A DNA stretch of 64,000 bases from Streptomyces tibetensis (GCF_007655005.1 NZ_SZVW01000023.1:1-64000), one strand, 5' to 3'. Counted from the stretch's first letter, positions 7,337 to 17,086 are shown. Numbers and translations are program-made. Notes: a model not told the origin generated them from the letters alone.

Positions 7337-10300
7337 GGTGCCGTCCACACGGCGTTCGCCGATGGTTGTCCGCTCGCCAGCTCCCGCTCGACCTGCTGGC
7401 CGATGGAGCGAAGTTCCGAGCGCAGAGCGCTGCGGATGGCACGAGCGCCGTATCCGGCCGCTGTCATCCGGTCCACCGTCGTCTCCAGATGCGTGTTCAG
7501 GCGCAGCAGGAACGGCTTGCGGTGCGTGAAGTTGTGCGGCCTCGGATGCCCCAGCGGGATCCCGTTCACCGCGTCGTTGATGTCGACGCCGTATCTCTCC
7601 AGCAGAGCCCGGCTCTCCGCCGCCCTGTTGCGCTTCATACCTGACGGCACGATGTGGGCGGCGGCTTCGCCCACCCCCTTGCCCCGTCCTTCCCGCGCCA
7701 GGTTCTTCGCCAGCAGGTCGGCGTTCTCGGCACAGGTCAGCAGCCCGAGGTAGTCGAGCCACGACAAGGGGTTGGGTACGTACGCCCGGGGGTTCGGGCC
7801 CGCGTCCAGCCCGAGCGGGTCCGAGCTGATGTAGGCCGCGTTGATCGGGTCGTAGTACCGGAAGAAGTTGTAATGGAGCTGCGACTCGGGGTCGAAGTAC
7901 TGGCCGGGGAAGCGCAGCGGGGTGGAGGTGTCGTGCGCCCCGTCCGGCGCCGAGAGTCCCCAGAGCGTGGTGTCGGAGCGCCAGGCGATGTCACCGGCCT
8001 CCGAGACCAGCTCGGTCGGGGTGCCGACCAGATCGGTGACGATGGCGAAGAACCGCTCGTCGACGACTTCCTGGGGTTCGTCGGCGAGAGCGGTCCGCTC
8101 CGTCTGGGTGAGTGGGCGGGTGCCGTCTCGTTCCCAGGTCAGGGTCGACACCTCGGGCGAATCGGCGCGGACCGTGCTCTGCTCCACGAGATGTGGGCCG
8201 TCCCAGATGAAACGGGTCTCCTCGGCGACGCCCTGCCCGTCGGGGGTCAGGCGCTGCTTGGCGATCCGGCGTCCCAGCGGGTCGTGCAGATAGCGCCAGG
8301 CCGTTCCGTCGGGAGTGACGACCGAGGTGAGACGGTCGTCGGCGTCCCAGGTGTAGCGCCAGATGTCGGGCTTGCGCGACAGCCGTGTCCTGCGGCGCAG
8401 CACGACCCGCCCGGCGGCGTCGTACTCGTAGTGGACATCGCCCGCGCGCAGCGCGCGGTTGCCCTGGTAGAGGCGTTCACCGCGGCCCTCCGTGGCGCCG
8501 TAGCGGTCCGGCCAGGCTGCGCGTGTCAGGTTGCCCTGCCCGTCGTAGGCGTAGGACTCCGTCCACTCCCCCGCGCGAACGGCGAGAACGCGTCCCGCCG
8601 AGTCGAGGTCGAAAGTGCGGCGTCCGGTGGTGCGGTCTTCGCATGCGGTGACGTGACCGTCGGGGCGGTAGGTGAAGCTGCGCTGCGTGAGCGACGGCGT
8701 ACTGCCCGTGGAGGTCAGCTGCTGTGCGCTGAGCCGGTCTCCCGCGTCCCAGACCTGGGTGAGTATGAGGGCCGAGTCAATGCTCCGGGTGGTCTCGCGG
8801 CCGAGGCCGTCGTGGGCGAAGGCCAAGGTGTGGCCGACGGTGGCGAGCCGGGTGCGGTGTCCAGCCGGGTCGTACGTGTATGTCGTGATGGCACCGCTCG
8901 GCGTGGTCCGGCGTGCCGGGCGGCCCACGGCGTCGTACGCCGTGGCGAGGACCTGCCCGTCGATGGTTTCGGCGGTGACCCGGCCCGCACGGTCGTAGTC
9001 GTACGCAAGCGCGGCGTGCGGCCCCTCGGCCCGCACGAGACGGCCGGAGCGGTCGTGGACGTACGTGGTCGCCCGGCCGTCCAGTACCGCCCGGATCCGG
9101 TTGCCGACCTCGTCGTAGAAAAACTCGGCTGTCTGCCCGACCGCATTGGTGCGGCTCAGCAGTTGGCGGGCGGGGTCGTAGGCGTACATGAGCGCGCGGC
9201 CGTCGAAATCCGTCTCCGCTATCAGGTTGCCGACCGCGTCGTAGCGGTAGTCCCAGGTCAGCCCCCGTGCGTCGGTGACGCGGAGGAGCCGCAGTTCCGT
9301 GTCGTGGGTGAACGTGTGACGGACACCGTCCGGCGTCGTACGCGAGGTGAGCAGATCGAATGCGCCATAGGTGCAGGAGGTGGTCCGGCCGAGTGCGTCC
9401 GTGTGGGTGAGCTGGTTGCCCTCGCCGTCGTATGTCCACCTCTGGACGCTGCCGTCGGGATCGGTCCGCGAGGTGAGAAGACCTTCCACCGACCACGTCC
9501 GCCGGGTCAGACCACCCAAGGGGTCGACGACGGTGGTGCACCGGCCGAACGGGTCGTACGTGTACGTGGAGACGGCACCGAGCGGGTCGGTGGCCGAAGT
9601 CGCCTGGCCGGCAGGGTTGTTGGTGAAGCGGTGGACCGCGCCCGTCGCATCCGTCAGGGAGGCCAGCGCTCCCGTCGGCTCGCGGGTGAACACGGTGGTG
9701 GCTCCGTCGGCGGTCGTCAGCGACGTGCAGTTGCCGCGTTCGTCCCACTCCTGACGGAGGACACCGCCGTCGTACTCGGTGATCTCCACCGGCAGCCCGA
9801 GCTCGTTGTAGCGGGTCGCCGAGGCGGAGCCGTCGGGCAACCTGACGGCCGTCAGGCGGCCCTGGCCGTCCCATTCCAAACGAAGCTCGCGGCCCAGTTG
9901 GTCGGTACGGCTGAGCAGCCGGTCCCGGTGGTCCCACTCCTGGGTGACCGTGTGGCCGAGCGCATCGGTCTCCGCGATCAGCTGGTAGGCGTCGTTGAAC
10001 TGGTAGTGCGTGGCGTGTCCCAGCGAGTCGACGGCGACCGTGCGCCGGGACTCGTCGTCGTACGCGAAGGTGTAGGAGAGGAACCCGTCCTTGCCGTGAC
10101 CGGCCACGCAGCGGCCCTGGTCGTCGTACTCGAAGCGGTACCCGATCGCGTTGCGGTCCTCCCATCCTGTGATGTGCCGGTTGTCGTCGTAGGCGAAGCG
10201 CAGGGGCAGACCGGAGGAGTTGCGGACGGCGGCGAGGTTGCCGCGTGTGTCGTAGCCATAGCGGACCAGGGTCGGCCGGTCGGGGTGGCTGCCCAGGGTC

Positions 10301-11880
10301 AGCTCCGTGATCCTGCCGTTCTCGCAGGTCACGCCGATGCGGTAGCCGCCGTGGTGGACGACCTCCTCGGGTGTGCCGTCCGACCGATAGGTCACGCCGA
10401 TCGTGTTTCCGTTGCGGTCACGGATCTCGGCCAGCGGAAGTACGTCGGGCGACCGGTCGGGCAGCGGTCGGAACCGCAGGGTGTGATCGGTCTCGGGCCG
10501 GTGCACGACGAGCTCGCCCGCGGCGCTCCCGTCCCAGCTCAGCGGCCAGGCCGGGCCTGCCACCGGAAGTACCGGGGCATCCGCTTCGGGAACCGGATAG
10601 TGCAGCACCATGCCATCGGCCACGGTGAACCGCACCCCGCTCGCGTCGAGCAGGAGGCGCTGGTCGAGCGTGCAGGTCCAGCTCGGCCCCAGGAGCCGAC
10701 CGCTGCGGACGCGGCTACGGTGATGCCGTTCCAGGACGAGCGGCAGCACCCCGTCCAGCGTCACGTCCGTGGCGGACATGACCATCTCTCCTGTCGCCAG
10801 ATCGATGGGGTCGCCGCGGGTGATGAGCTTCTTCATCTGCCGGCCGAAGGCTCTTGCTCCCTTCCCCAGGCCCTTGACACCCATGGCCATGCCCTTGAGG
10901 CCGGTCTTACCGAGAGCCCTCATTCCCTTGGCGAGTCCGCCGAGGGTGGTGAGGCCCTTCATGCCGGGTATGCAATCCAGCGCTGCCAGCCCCACGTCCC
11001 ATAGGGACGCTTGGCCTTTCGAGTATTTGTAGAGCGTGTCCGCGAGTACGACGGCAGCGGCGATCAGGACGATCGCGCCCAGGATCGGCCCGCCGATGAT
11101 CATCGCCACGATGCCGACCACGGCGACGACGACCTTGCACACCGCGACGATGGTGTCCCAGTTGTCGGTGAACCAGTCGCCGACCTCCTCCCACCACGAC
11201 CGGTTCTGGATACCCGCGTCCGAGGCCTCGTCGATCTTCGACTTCGCTTCCCGGGCGGCCTCCTCGCGCATCTTGCGCGCGTCCTCGGCCATCTTCTTCG
11301 CAGCGGCGAGGGCATCCTGCGCGTCGGAGACGTCCGACTGCGCCTTCGACTGAGCCGACTTGGCGTGCTGCACATCCCGGGTCGCGGCACGGACCTTGGC
11401 CTCGTCCGGCTTGTCCGCGTCGGACTTGCTGCCCGTCGGGTCGTCCTTGTACTTGTCCGCCTCCTTCGTCGCCCGCGTCATCCACGAGTCGGCCGAGGTG
11501 AGACGGGACTGGGCCGAGGAGAGGCTGTCCCGCGCCTCACGGCCCTTGACCAGGGCCTTGTCGGCCAGGGACTGCGCGCGCTCCAGCTTCGGCCAGAAGT
11601 CGGAGAGCGCGTCGCCGCACATCTCGTAGGACTTCTTCAGCTTCTTGAGGTTCTTCGGGACGTCGGCGAAGTCCTCCTTGAAGACGTCCGCGGACTTGCC
11701 CGCCCACTCCAGCAGGGTGCCCTCGCCTGCCATGCCCTTGACCAGACGCAGGGCGTCGGAGACGTCGTCGGCGAAGTCGTGCAGCTGCTTCGCGAGTGTG
11801 CGGACGCGTTGCGGGTCGCCCGGGGTCGGGTCCTTGTCCAAGTCCAGGACATGCCAATCAGCCGGCCTGTGCCCCGCCAT
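7333..11880 (-). CDS. RHS-repeat polymorphic toxin with AHH/HNH-like nuclease tip
   Basis: 1,515 residues. N-terminus (1-110): helical domain resembling WXG100/T7SS-targeted proteins (KQLHDFADDVSDALRLVKGM, LLEWAGKSADVFKEDF). Residues about 110-220: charged coiled coil. About 245-290: hydrophobic segments, then a Gly-rich stretch. About 350 starts a DUF6531-type motif (GDPIDLATGEMVMSATDV), followed by some 30 YD/RHS repeats (YDAVGNLIAETDFDGRALMY type) that form the encapsulating shell. The RHS core ends near DPLGLDAGPNPRAYVPNPLSW, the usual cleavage boundary. The tip of about 130 residues carries AAAHIVPSG and FTHRKPFLLRLNTHL, resembling AHH/HNH-superfamily nucleases. Family knowledge suggests contact-dependent competition by DNA cleavage. 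No secretion-system genes are in the window. Confidence 0.88.
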   Translation of the reverse strand: MAGHRPADWHVLDLDKDPTPGDPQRVRTLAKQLHDFADDVSDALRLVKGMAGEGTLLEWAGKSADVFKEDFADVPKNLKKLKKSYEMCGDALSDFWPKLERAQSLADKALVKGREARDSLSSAQSRLTSADSWMTRATKEADKYKDDPTGSKSDADKPDEAKVRAATRDVQHAKSAQSKAQSDVSDAQDALAAAKKMAEDARKMREEAAREAKSKIDEASDAGIQNRSWWEEVGDWFTDNWDTIVAVCKVVVAVVGIVAMIIGGPILGAIVLIAAAVVLADTLYKYSKGQASLWDVGLAALDCIPGMKGLTTLGGLAKGMRALGKTGLKGMAMGVKGLGKGARAFGRQMKKLITRGDPIDLATGEMVMSATDVTLDGVLPLVLERHHRSRVRSGRLLGPSWTCTLDQRLLLDASGVRFTVADGMVLHYPVPEADAPVLPVAGPAWPLSWDGSAAGELVVHRPETDHTLRFRPLPDRSPDVLPLAEIRDRNGNTIGVTYRSDGTPEEVVHHGGYRIGVTCENGRITELTLGSHPDRPTLVRYGYDTRGNLAAVRNSSGLPLRFAYDDNRHITGWEDRNAIGYRFEYDDQGRCVAGHGKDGFLSYTFAYDDESRRTVAVDSLGHATHYQFNDAYQLIAETDALGHTVTQEWDHRDRLLSRTDQLGRELRLEWDGQGRLTAVRLPDGSASATRYNELGLPVEITEYDGGVLRQEWDERGNCTSLTTADGATTVFTREPTGALASLTDATGAVHRFTNNPAGQATSATDPLGAVSTYTYDPFGRCTTVVDPLGGLTRRTWSVEGLLTSRTDPDGSVQRWTYDGEGNQLTHTDALGRTTSCTYGAFDLLTSRTTPDGVRHTFTHDTELRLLRVTDARGLTWDYRYDAVGNLIAETDFDGRALMYAYDPARQLLSRTNAVGQTAEFFYDEVGNRIRAVLDGRATTYVHDRSGRLVRAEGPHAALAYDYDRAGRVTAETIDGQVLATAYDAVGRPARRTTPSGAITTYTYDPAGHRTRLATVGHTLAFAHDGLGRETTRSIDSALILTQVWDAGDRLSAQQLTSTGSTPSLTQRSFTYRPDGHVTACEDRTTGRRTFDLDSAGRVLAVRAGEWTESYAYDGQGNLTRAAWPDRYGATEGRGERLYQGNRALRAGDVHYEYDAAGRVVLRRRTRLSRKPDIWRYTWDADDRLTSVVTPDGTAWRYLHDPLGRRIAKQRLTPDGQGVAEETRFIWDGPHLVEQSTVRADSPEVSTLTWERDGTRPLTQTERTALADEPQEVVDERFFAIVTDLVGTPTELVSEAGDIAWRSDTTLWGLSAPDGAHDTSTPLRFPGQYFDPESQLHYNFFRYYDPINAAYISSDPLGLDAGPNPRAYVPNPLSWLDYLGLLTCAENADLLAKNLAREGRGKGVGEAAAHIVPSGMKRNRAAESRALLERYGVDINDAVNGIPLGHPRPHNFTHRKPFLLRLNTHLETTVDRMTAAGYGARAIRSALRSELRSIGQQVERELASGQPSANAVWTAP

Positions 11881-12006
11881 ACCGCAACCCCCGTCATGCG
11901 CACATCTGTCAACAACCGTATGCGCACGTGAACTTACAAGGCACAGTCGTTCGACGGGAAGACCGGGCTCGCAGCGTGAGCTGCGCGGACGCGTACCGCG
12001 TGGACA

Positions 12007-12480
12007 TCATGAGCTGCGTCCGCGGACCGCCCGCCAGGCGTCCTCGACGGCGTACACCGACCGCAGCCACCAGGCTTCCACCTTGTTCCGCACCACCGCG
12101 TACACCCACCGTCGCTTGAACCATGGCGGCAGCTTCCGGAACGGTACGAAGGTGAGGGTGTCCCCGATGGCGTCCTCGGCCACGCCGCCGGAGCCTTCGG
12201 CGCGCAGGGCCGCGAACAGCTCCGGACTCAACTGCCCATGGAGCCGGGCCGCGTGACCCGCCGCCGTGACGGCGAATCCCCGCTGAGCGGGGTTCGGCAA
12301 CTGCATCGCCCTGATGATCCGTGGAGACACGTCCGCCAGCGAGCAGTTGAGTGCCAAGCCGATCACTGCGGTCCCGAGATGCGCCTCTCCGCGCTCGAAC
12401 GCGGCGTCCCACTCTTCGGGGTCATCGAGCCCCAGCAGGCCGTGGCCGCCCTCCCAGTCCCACCCCCGAGACACCGGCAC
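12007..12480 (-). CDS. Hypothetical protein of the RHS cluster
   Basis: 157 residues, GTG start at 12480, immediately after the stop of the upstream gene (12482). It opens with a Trp/Gly-rich stretch (SRGWDWEGGHGLLGLDDPEEW) and continues as an Ala-rich, probably all-helical protein ending in a basic, Trp-rich tail. No signal peptide or clear membrane span. It lies between the possible chaperone and the RHS toxin and is probably co-transcribed with them. I do not recognise the family. Confidence 0.7.
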   Translation of the reverse strand: MPVSRGWDWEGGHGLLGLDDPEEWDAAFERGEAHLGTAVIGLALNCSLADVSPRIIRAMQLPNPAQRGFAVTAAGHAARLHGQLSPELFAALRAEGSGGVAEDAIGDTLTFVPFRKLPPWFKRRWVYAVVRNKVEAWWLRSVYAVEDAWRAVRGRSS

Positions 12481-12481
12481 A

Positions 12482-13129
12482 TCAGTCCGTGAACCGGAAC
12501 GTCGACGTGATCGCGTCGAAGATGTCGAAGAAGGAGTCCGCGAGGTCGAGGACCTGGCTGCTGCCGGCGACCAGGGCGACCTTGCCCTCCTGGCCCGGGA
12601 CCGGGATGTAGGTCTGCATCAGGACGGCTCGGATGGTGCGGTTGAGCGCGTCACCGGGGACCTCGACGTCCTCGATGCCGTGGGTGCGGGCGGCCGGGCC
12701 GACTCCCGGGATGTCGACCGTCGTGACCTTGCGCCACGAGTCACCCTCACGCCTCGCTTCCTTCACGGCGAGCTGGCTCGCGATGACGGAAGGGTCGTTC
12801 GACAGCGGCTCGCCGCGCTCGTTGCGGCCGCCGACGAGGGAGACGGTCACCGAACCCGTGATCGGCGTGTCCCCGCCGAAGCTCTCCGCCATGCAGCCGC
12901 AGTACATCGCTCCCGACTTCCACGCGTCCGCGGCGGCCTTTTGGAGGAAGTCGACGTAGGTGTCCCGGTACTGCTCCAACTCCGGGCGCTGCCGCACCCG
13001 TTCGCTCACCATCCGGCGGATCGAGTCGACCCGCGACTCCGGCCGCACGTCGAACTCCCACCACGACTCCGGCACCTTGATCCGGAAACCGCCCCGCTCG
13101 ACGGTGAGTGTCTCCATGTAGCGGGCCAT
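12482..13129 (-). CDS. Hypothetical protein, possible DcrB/Mog1-fold RHS chaperone
   Basis: 215 residues from the ATG at 13129, which has GGGGAG about nine bases upstream. The N-terminal strand pattern (GGFRIKVPESWWEFDV) and the ending (FFDIFDAITSTFRF) resemble the PsbP/Mog1/DUF1795 (DcrB) layout used by Eag-type adaptors of RHS effectors in Gram-negative bacteria. The middle holds a conserved-looking VALVAGSSQVLDLADSF segment. Its position upstream of an RHS toxin fits a loading chaperone. The fold assignment is a weak visual guess. Confidence 0.5.
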   Translation of the reverse strand: MARYMETLTVERGGFRIKVPESWWEFDVRPESRVDSIRRMVSERVRQRPELEQYRDTYVDFLQKAAADAWKSGAMYCGCMAESFGGDTPITGSVTVSLVGGRNERGEPLSNDPSVIASQLAVKEARREGDSWRKVTTVDIPGVGPAARTHGIEDVEVPGDALNRTIRAVLMQTYIPVPGQEGKVALVAGSSQVLDLADSFFDIFDAITSTFRFTD

Positions 13130-13177
13130 GACGCCGGTCTCCCCGTTCGCTCGATCACCTGTGCGCACATCGTGCCA

Positions 13178-13873
13178 CTACTCCTCCAGCGTCCAGAACG
13201 GTGAGTCCTTCGGAGGTGCCGGGCGGACGGGATGGGTGCCGAAGTCGATGTCCGCGTCGGCGGTCGGGTCTCCGATGGGAAGACGGTCCCGGTGGTCCGG
13301 GCTGTAGTAGGTCCCGTAGGCCCAGTACTCCGGGAGCTCGTGGCCCATCAGCCCCACACCGAAAGCAACCGACTCCCGCGTCCCGTACACCGCGTTGATC
13401 CTGGCGACCGCCTCGGCGCGGCAGATGCCGACGCGTTCCACCAGTACGTCCACCATCTCCCGGAAGTACCCGAGCATCTCGTCGTCGAGGGGCATCACAA
13501 ACTCCGTGCCTGTCGTGCCGGCCGTGGGGCACGCCCCGAATTCCACGAGCCATCGCAGGCGCCTGACCTCTGCCACGAGCTGTGGTACCGCCTGCCTGGC
13601 CATGGCGATGAACGCGGTGTTCTGGTCCCAGAGTCCGTCGGCGCAGTCGACGTAGCGAGGGTGCTGGACGAGGGTGGCCGCGATCAGTTCCCGGTGGTCG
13701 AAGTCGGGCCATCGCTCGGCCCGGCCCGTGTCCGGCACCGTGCTGACCGCCACCAGGTTCATTGCGTGATCATCGTCGAGGTTCCTGACGTGCCAGGGCC
13801 CTGGGGTGGCGGACCCGCACAGTTCCTCGATCGCGTCCAGGTCGAGTTCGTCGCGCGCCGCATCTGAGGTCAT
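13178..13873 (-). CDS. Hypothetical protein with Ead/Ea22-like N-terminus
   Basis: 231 residues. The first half has the pattern of phage Ead/Ea22-type proteins common in Streptomyces: LDAIEELCGSATPGPWHVRN, then NTAFIAMARQAVPQLVAEVRRLR. The second half (FVMPLDDEMLGYFREMVDVL...) is unrecognised. It is the first minus-strand gene of the RHS cluster and ends about 50 bp before the next. No function assigned. Confidence 0.65.
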   Translation of the reverse strand: MTSDAARDELDLDAIEELCGSATPGPWHVRNLDDDHAMNLVAVSTVPDTGRAERWPDFDHRELIAATLVQHPRYVDCADGLWDQNTAFIAMARQAVPQLVAEVRRLRWLVEFGACPTAGTTGTEFVMPLDDEMLGYFREMVDVLVERVGICRAEAVARINAVYGTRESVAFGVGLMGHELPEYWAYGTYYSPDHRDRLPIGDPTADADIDFGTHPVRPAPPKDSPFWTLEE

Positions 13874-14011
13874 GCTCCAGTGTTACGGCCCGGCAGTGGC
13901 GAACCTGCCGGGGGATGTCCCCACCCCCGCCCTCCGGCCCACCGGATGGCTCGCCCCCCGCTGCCCAAGGCACCGTAAGGGGACCGACCACACAGCAGGG
14001 GGAACCCATCC

Positions 14012-15403
14012 GTGCGCACCACCACCGTCACCGCCACCGCCCTCACCCTGGCCCTCGCCGCAGCCGCCACGGCGCCCGCCACGGCCGCCTCCATCTCCGG
14101 CAAGCCGGGCACCGACGGCCTCTGGCGCATGGACGGCTACGGCACCGTCCTCTCGCTCGACGGCGACACCCTTCAGGAGTTCCAGACGACATCCGTCAGC
14201 TGCCTCAAGGGTGACAGTGCCCGGCGGACCGGCCCCGGCACGTACGCGACGGCCGACGGCGCCACACTGACCGTCCGGCCCGGCCCCGGCGGGAACCGCG
14301 CCACCCTCGGCTACGACACCTCGGTCGGACACCGCTCGCTGCGGCGGATCCAGGAACTGCCGGCCGACTGCACCCGCCCCACCCCCAAGGACCCCCGCGC
14401 TGCCTTCGACGTCTTCTGGCGCTCCTTCGCCGAGAACTACCCCTTCTTCGCCGCGAAGGGCGTCGACTGGCAGGCGATGAGGGACCGATACCGGCCCGAG
14501 GTACACGCGGACACCACTCGCGAGGAACTCTTCGGCATCTTCAGCGACATGGTGCGGCCCCTCTACGACGCCCATGTCGCCGTTCGGGACGGGGATCAGG
14601 TCTTCGCCCAGGTCCGCCCGGGCACCCAACCACCCGGCGAGGCACTGGACACCAAGGTCAAGAAGTTCATCATCGAACGCGACCTCAAGAACGCCTCGTA
14701 CCGCCAGGACTTCGCCAACGGCCGCATCACCTACGCCGACCTGGCCGGCCGCGGCGCCGGCCAGGGCTACCTCCGCATCTCCGGTTTCGGCGGATACGCC
14801 CGTGACGGCGCCCCCTATCCCGTCCACCTCGCCGAACTCGACAAGGCCTTGGACACGATCCTCACCACCGAGCGCACCCAGCGCCTCAAGGGCCTGATCA
14901 TCGACCTGCGCATCAACGGCGGCGGGTCCGACGCCCTCGGCATCCACATCGCCGAGCGCCTCACGGACAAGCCCTACGTCGCCTACGCCAAGCGCGCCCG
15001 CAACCACCCCACCGACCCGGACCGGCACACCCGCCCCGAGCCCATACGGGTCGTACCGGCCGACGGGCCCCGCTACACCGGGCCCATCGCCGTACTGACC
15101 TCGGGCACGACCGTCAGCGCCGGTGAGACCTTCACGCAGGCCCTGATCGACCGTCCGGGCGGCACGGTCCGTGTCGGGCAGCCGACCCAGGGGGTGTTCT
15201 CCGACGTCATGCAGCGCAACCTGCCGAACGGGATGACGGCGATCCTCCCGAACGAGGAGTTCCTGAACCGGTCGGGCCGGACCTACGACGGCACCGGCAT
15301 CCCGCCCCACCTGACCGAACCGGTGTTCACGAAGGAGGAGTTCGCCAAGAAGCGCGACTCGGCCTTCGACCGCGCGGTGAGCGCCCTTCGGAACGACAGC
15401 TAA
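14012..15403 (+). CDS. Secreted S41-family peptidase
   Basis: 463 residues, GTG start with an Ala-rich signal peptide of about 26 residues (LALAAAATAPATA, then AASISGK). Residues about 120-165 contain the helical region found ahead of the PDZ-less S41 core (AFDVFWRSFAENYPFFAAKG). The catalytic region shows GLIIDLRINGGGSDALG and VLTSGTTVSAGETF, where the Ser of VSAGE is the likely nucleophile. It would act outside the membrane as a C-terminal-processing-like protease. Monocistronic, divergent from the preceding gene. Confidence 0.85.
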   Translation: MRTTTVTATALTLALAAAATAPATAASISGKPGTDGLWRMDGYGTVLSLDGDTLQEFQTTSVSCLKGDSARRTGPGTYATADGATLTVRPGPGGNRATLGYDTSVGHRSLRRIQELPADCTRPTPKDPRAAFDVFWRSFAENYPFFAAKGVDWQAMRDRYRPEVHADTTREELFGIFSDMVRPLYDAHVAVRDGDQVFAQVRPGTQPPGEALDTKVKKFIIERDLKNASYRQDFANGRITYADLAGRGAGQGYLRISGFGGYARDGAPYPVHLAELDKALDTILTTERTQRLKGLIIDLRINGGGSDALGIHIAERLTDKPYVAYAKRARNHPTDPDRHTRPEPIRVVPADGPRYTGPIAVLTSGTTVSAGETFTQALIDRPGGTVRVGQPTQGVFSDVMQRNLPNGMTAILPNEEFLNRSGRTYDGTGIPPHLTEPVFTKEEFAKKRDSAFDRAVSALRNDS

Positions 15404-15603
15404 ACAGAGGCCACGAAGTCCGACCAGGCCTCCGGCGTGAGCGTGAGCCGGGGGCCCTGGGTGGCGTGCTTGGAGTCGCGGACGTGGATGGTGTGGGGTG
15501 CTATCGCGATCTCGACGCAGGAGTTGCCATCAGGGCCGTCGCTGTAACTGCTTTTGAACCAGCCCAGTTCAGAGACGTCCTCGGCGGAAGCCTTGCGGAT
15601 CAT
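15400..15603 (-). CDS. DUF397 domain protein
   Basis: 67 residues with the DUF397 signature (GWFKSSYSDGPDGNSCVEIA ... VRDSK ... LTPEAWSDFVASV). Its ATG overlaps the stop of the upstream XRE regulator by four bases. In Streptomyces such small proteins pair with Scr1-type XRE regulators in development and antibiotic control; the partner here is the neighbour at 15600-16478. Confidence 0.9.
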   Translation of the reverse strand: MIRKASAEDVSELGWFKSSYSDGPDGNSCVEIAIAPHTIHVRDSKHATQGPRLTLTPEAWSDFVASV

Positions 15604-16478
15604 GTTTCTCCCAGCACTTGCTCGATGAAGGCCAGCGACTCCCCCGGCGTAAGAGCCTGCGCCCGGATGGTGCCATATCGCAGCTCAAGGATCCGCAGGT
15701 GCTTCGGATCGGATGTGGGCCGCCCGCTGAACGCGCCGTCGGAGCGACCGACCGCAGCGCCGTCGGAGAACTTCAGCACCTCGATCCTGCCGTCCAGCCC
15801 AGGATGGGCTCCCGAGCTCATCCGCATCACCTGAAGCGTGACGTTACGCAAGCGGGCCACCCCCAGCAGGTGTTCGAGCTGCTGACGCCACACCATTGTG
15901 CCTCCAACCCGTCGGCGCAGCGTCGCCTCTTCCAGGACGAAGCTGAGCGCCGGAGCAGGAGAGCGCCCGAAGATCGCCTTCCTCGCCATGCGCGCGGCGA
16001 CCAGGTGCTCCACCTCATCCTCCGAGTACGGCGGCTGCCACGCCTCGAACAACGCTCGGGCGTGCTCCGGCGTCTGCAACAGCCCATGGATGCTCAGCCC
16101 GACGTACACCCCCAGCTCAACTGCTTTGGCCTCCAACTGTGCGAGCGCCCGCACGCTCTTGGGGTACCGAACCCTCTTCACGTCCTCCCAAGCCGCCGCG
16201 ATCAGCCCACCCGCCCCCAGCACCTCATCGGCCCTGACCAGATAGTCCTGCCGAGGGATCCGCTTCCCGCCCTCGATCTTGTAGACCATGTCCTCGCCGT
16301 ACCCCACCGCCGCCCCGAACTCCGCGGCCCGCATCCCCACCGCCTCACGCCGCAGCTTCAACTGCCGCCCGACGGTCGCGATGACCGCGACACCCCACTC
16401 GTCGTCGGGATCGACCTCCCAACCCGGCTCGTCCGCCTCACCCTTGAGCCGCCCCGAGTCCGCCTCGACCGCCGTCAT
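15600..16478 (-). CDS. XRE-family regulator with DUF5753 C-terminal domain
   Basis: 292 residues. Helix-turn-helix at about 35-90 (KLRREAVGMRAAEFGAAVGY ... YKIEGGKRIP), followed by the Scr1-like DUF5753 domain (VYVGLSIHGLLQTPEHARAL; FVLEEATLRRRVGG). It is coupled to the DUF397 gene and divergent from a HATPase gene, reproducing the conserved Streptomyces bldB/whiJ-like trio. Probably autoregulatory through the intergenic region at 16479-16633. Confidence 0.9.
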   Translation of the reverse strand: MTAVEADSGRLKGEADEPGWEVDPDDEWGVAVIATVGRQLKLRREAVGMRAAEFGAAVGYGEDMVYKIEGGKRIPRQDYLVRADEVLGAGGLIAAAWEDVKRVRYPKSVRALAQLEAKAVELGVYVGLSIHGLLQTPEHARALFEAWQPPYSEDEVEHLVAARMARKAIFGRSPAPALSFVLEEATLRRRVGGTMVWRQQLEHLLGVARLRNVTLQVMRMSSGAHPGLDGRIEVLKFSDGAAVGRSDGAFSGRPTSDPKHLRILELRYGTIRAQALTPGESLAFIEQVLGET

Positions 16479-16633
16479 CCCGCACCCTTCCGCCGTCGTA
16501 CGACCGTGCCCGGCGCCCTACCCGTACGCCCGGCCCCGACAGCCCGGACAACGCCGGACAAGCTCCGGACAGTCACCGTACGCACCCGCCGAGTCACTGT
16601 TCACGGTAAGCGCGGACAGCCACGCTGAGTGAC

Positions 16634-17086
16634 GTGAAACAGAACTCCCCAGAACTCGGCACCTCCGTCCGCAACTTCGGCCTCCAGCTCTCCGCCACCC
16701 CGCGCGGCGCCCGGCTGGCCCGGCTCCTCGCCGCCGAACAACTGCGCTCGTGGGGACTGCCACTGGACCCGGCAAGGCAGGTCGTCGCGGAACTCTCGGC
16801 CAACGCGGCGACACACGGCCGAACCCCCGGCCGCGACTTTCGCCTGCTCCTTTACGTCGTCGCCGCCACCCTCCGCATCGAGGTGACGGACACCCGCGCA
16901 GACCGCCTGCCGACAGCCCGCCCCGGCCTGGGTCTCCTCCTGGTCGACGCTCTCGCCGATCGCTGGGGCGTCACCCGGGGACTGCCGCCCCGCAAGACCG
17001 TCTGGGCCGAAATCGACCTCGCGCCGGAACCCGAAAGTGCGTGCTCCGGCGGTACCGGCGCCTTCCCCCAAGGACCACAAGGGTGA
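16634..17086 (+). CDS. RsbW-like ATP-binding regulatory protein
   Basis: 150 residues, GTG start. GHKL-type HATPase core: VVAELSANAATHG (N box with the ATP-coordinating Asn), LRIEVTDTRADRLP (G1) and GLGLLLVDALADRWGV (G2). Such proteins act as anti-sigma-like kinases in Streptomyces. It faces the XRE/DUF397 pair and probably works with it. The last 20 residues are low-complexity. Confidence 0.88.
   Translation: MKQNSPELGTSVRNFGLQLSATPRGARLARLLAAEQLRSWGLPLDPARQVVAELSANAATHGRTPGRDFRLLLYVVAATLRIEVTDTRADRLPTARPGLGLLLVDALADRWGVTRGLPPRKTVWAEIDLAPEPESACSGGTGAFPQGPQG

Noticed and set aside
13178..13873. Prophage remnant because of the Ead/Ea22-like protein
   Set aside because: No phage structural, lysis or integrase genes nearby, and base composition matches the chromosome. 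Such domains are scattered in Streptomyces.
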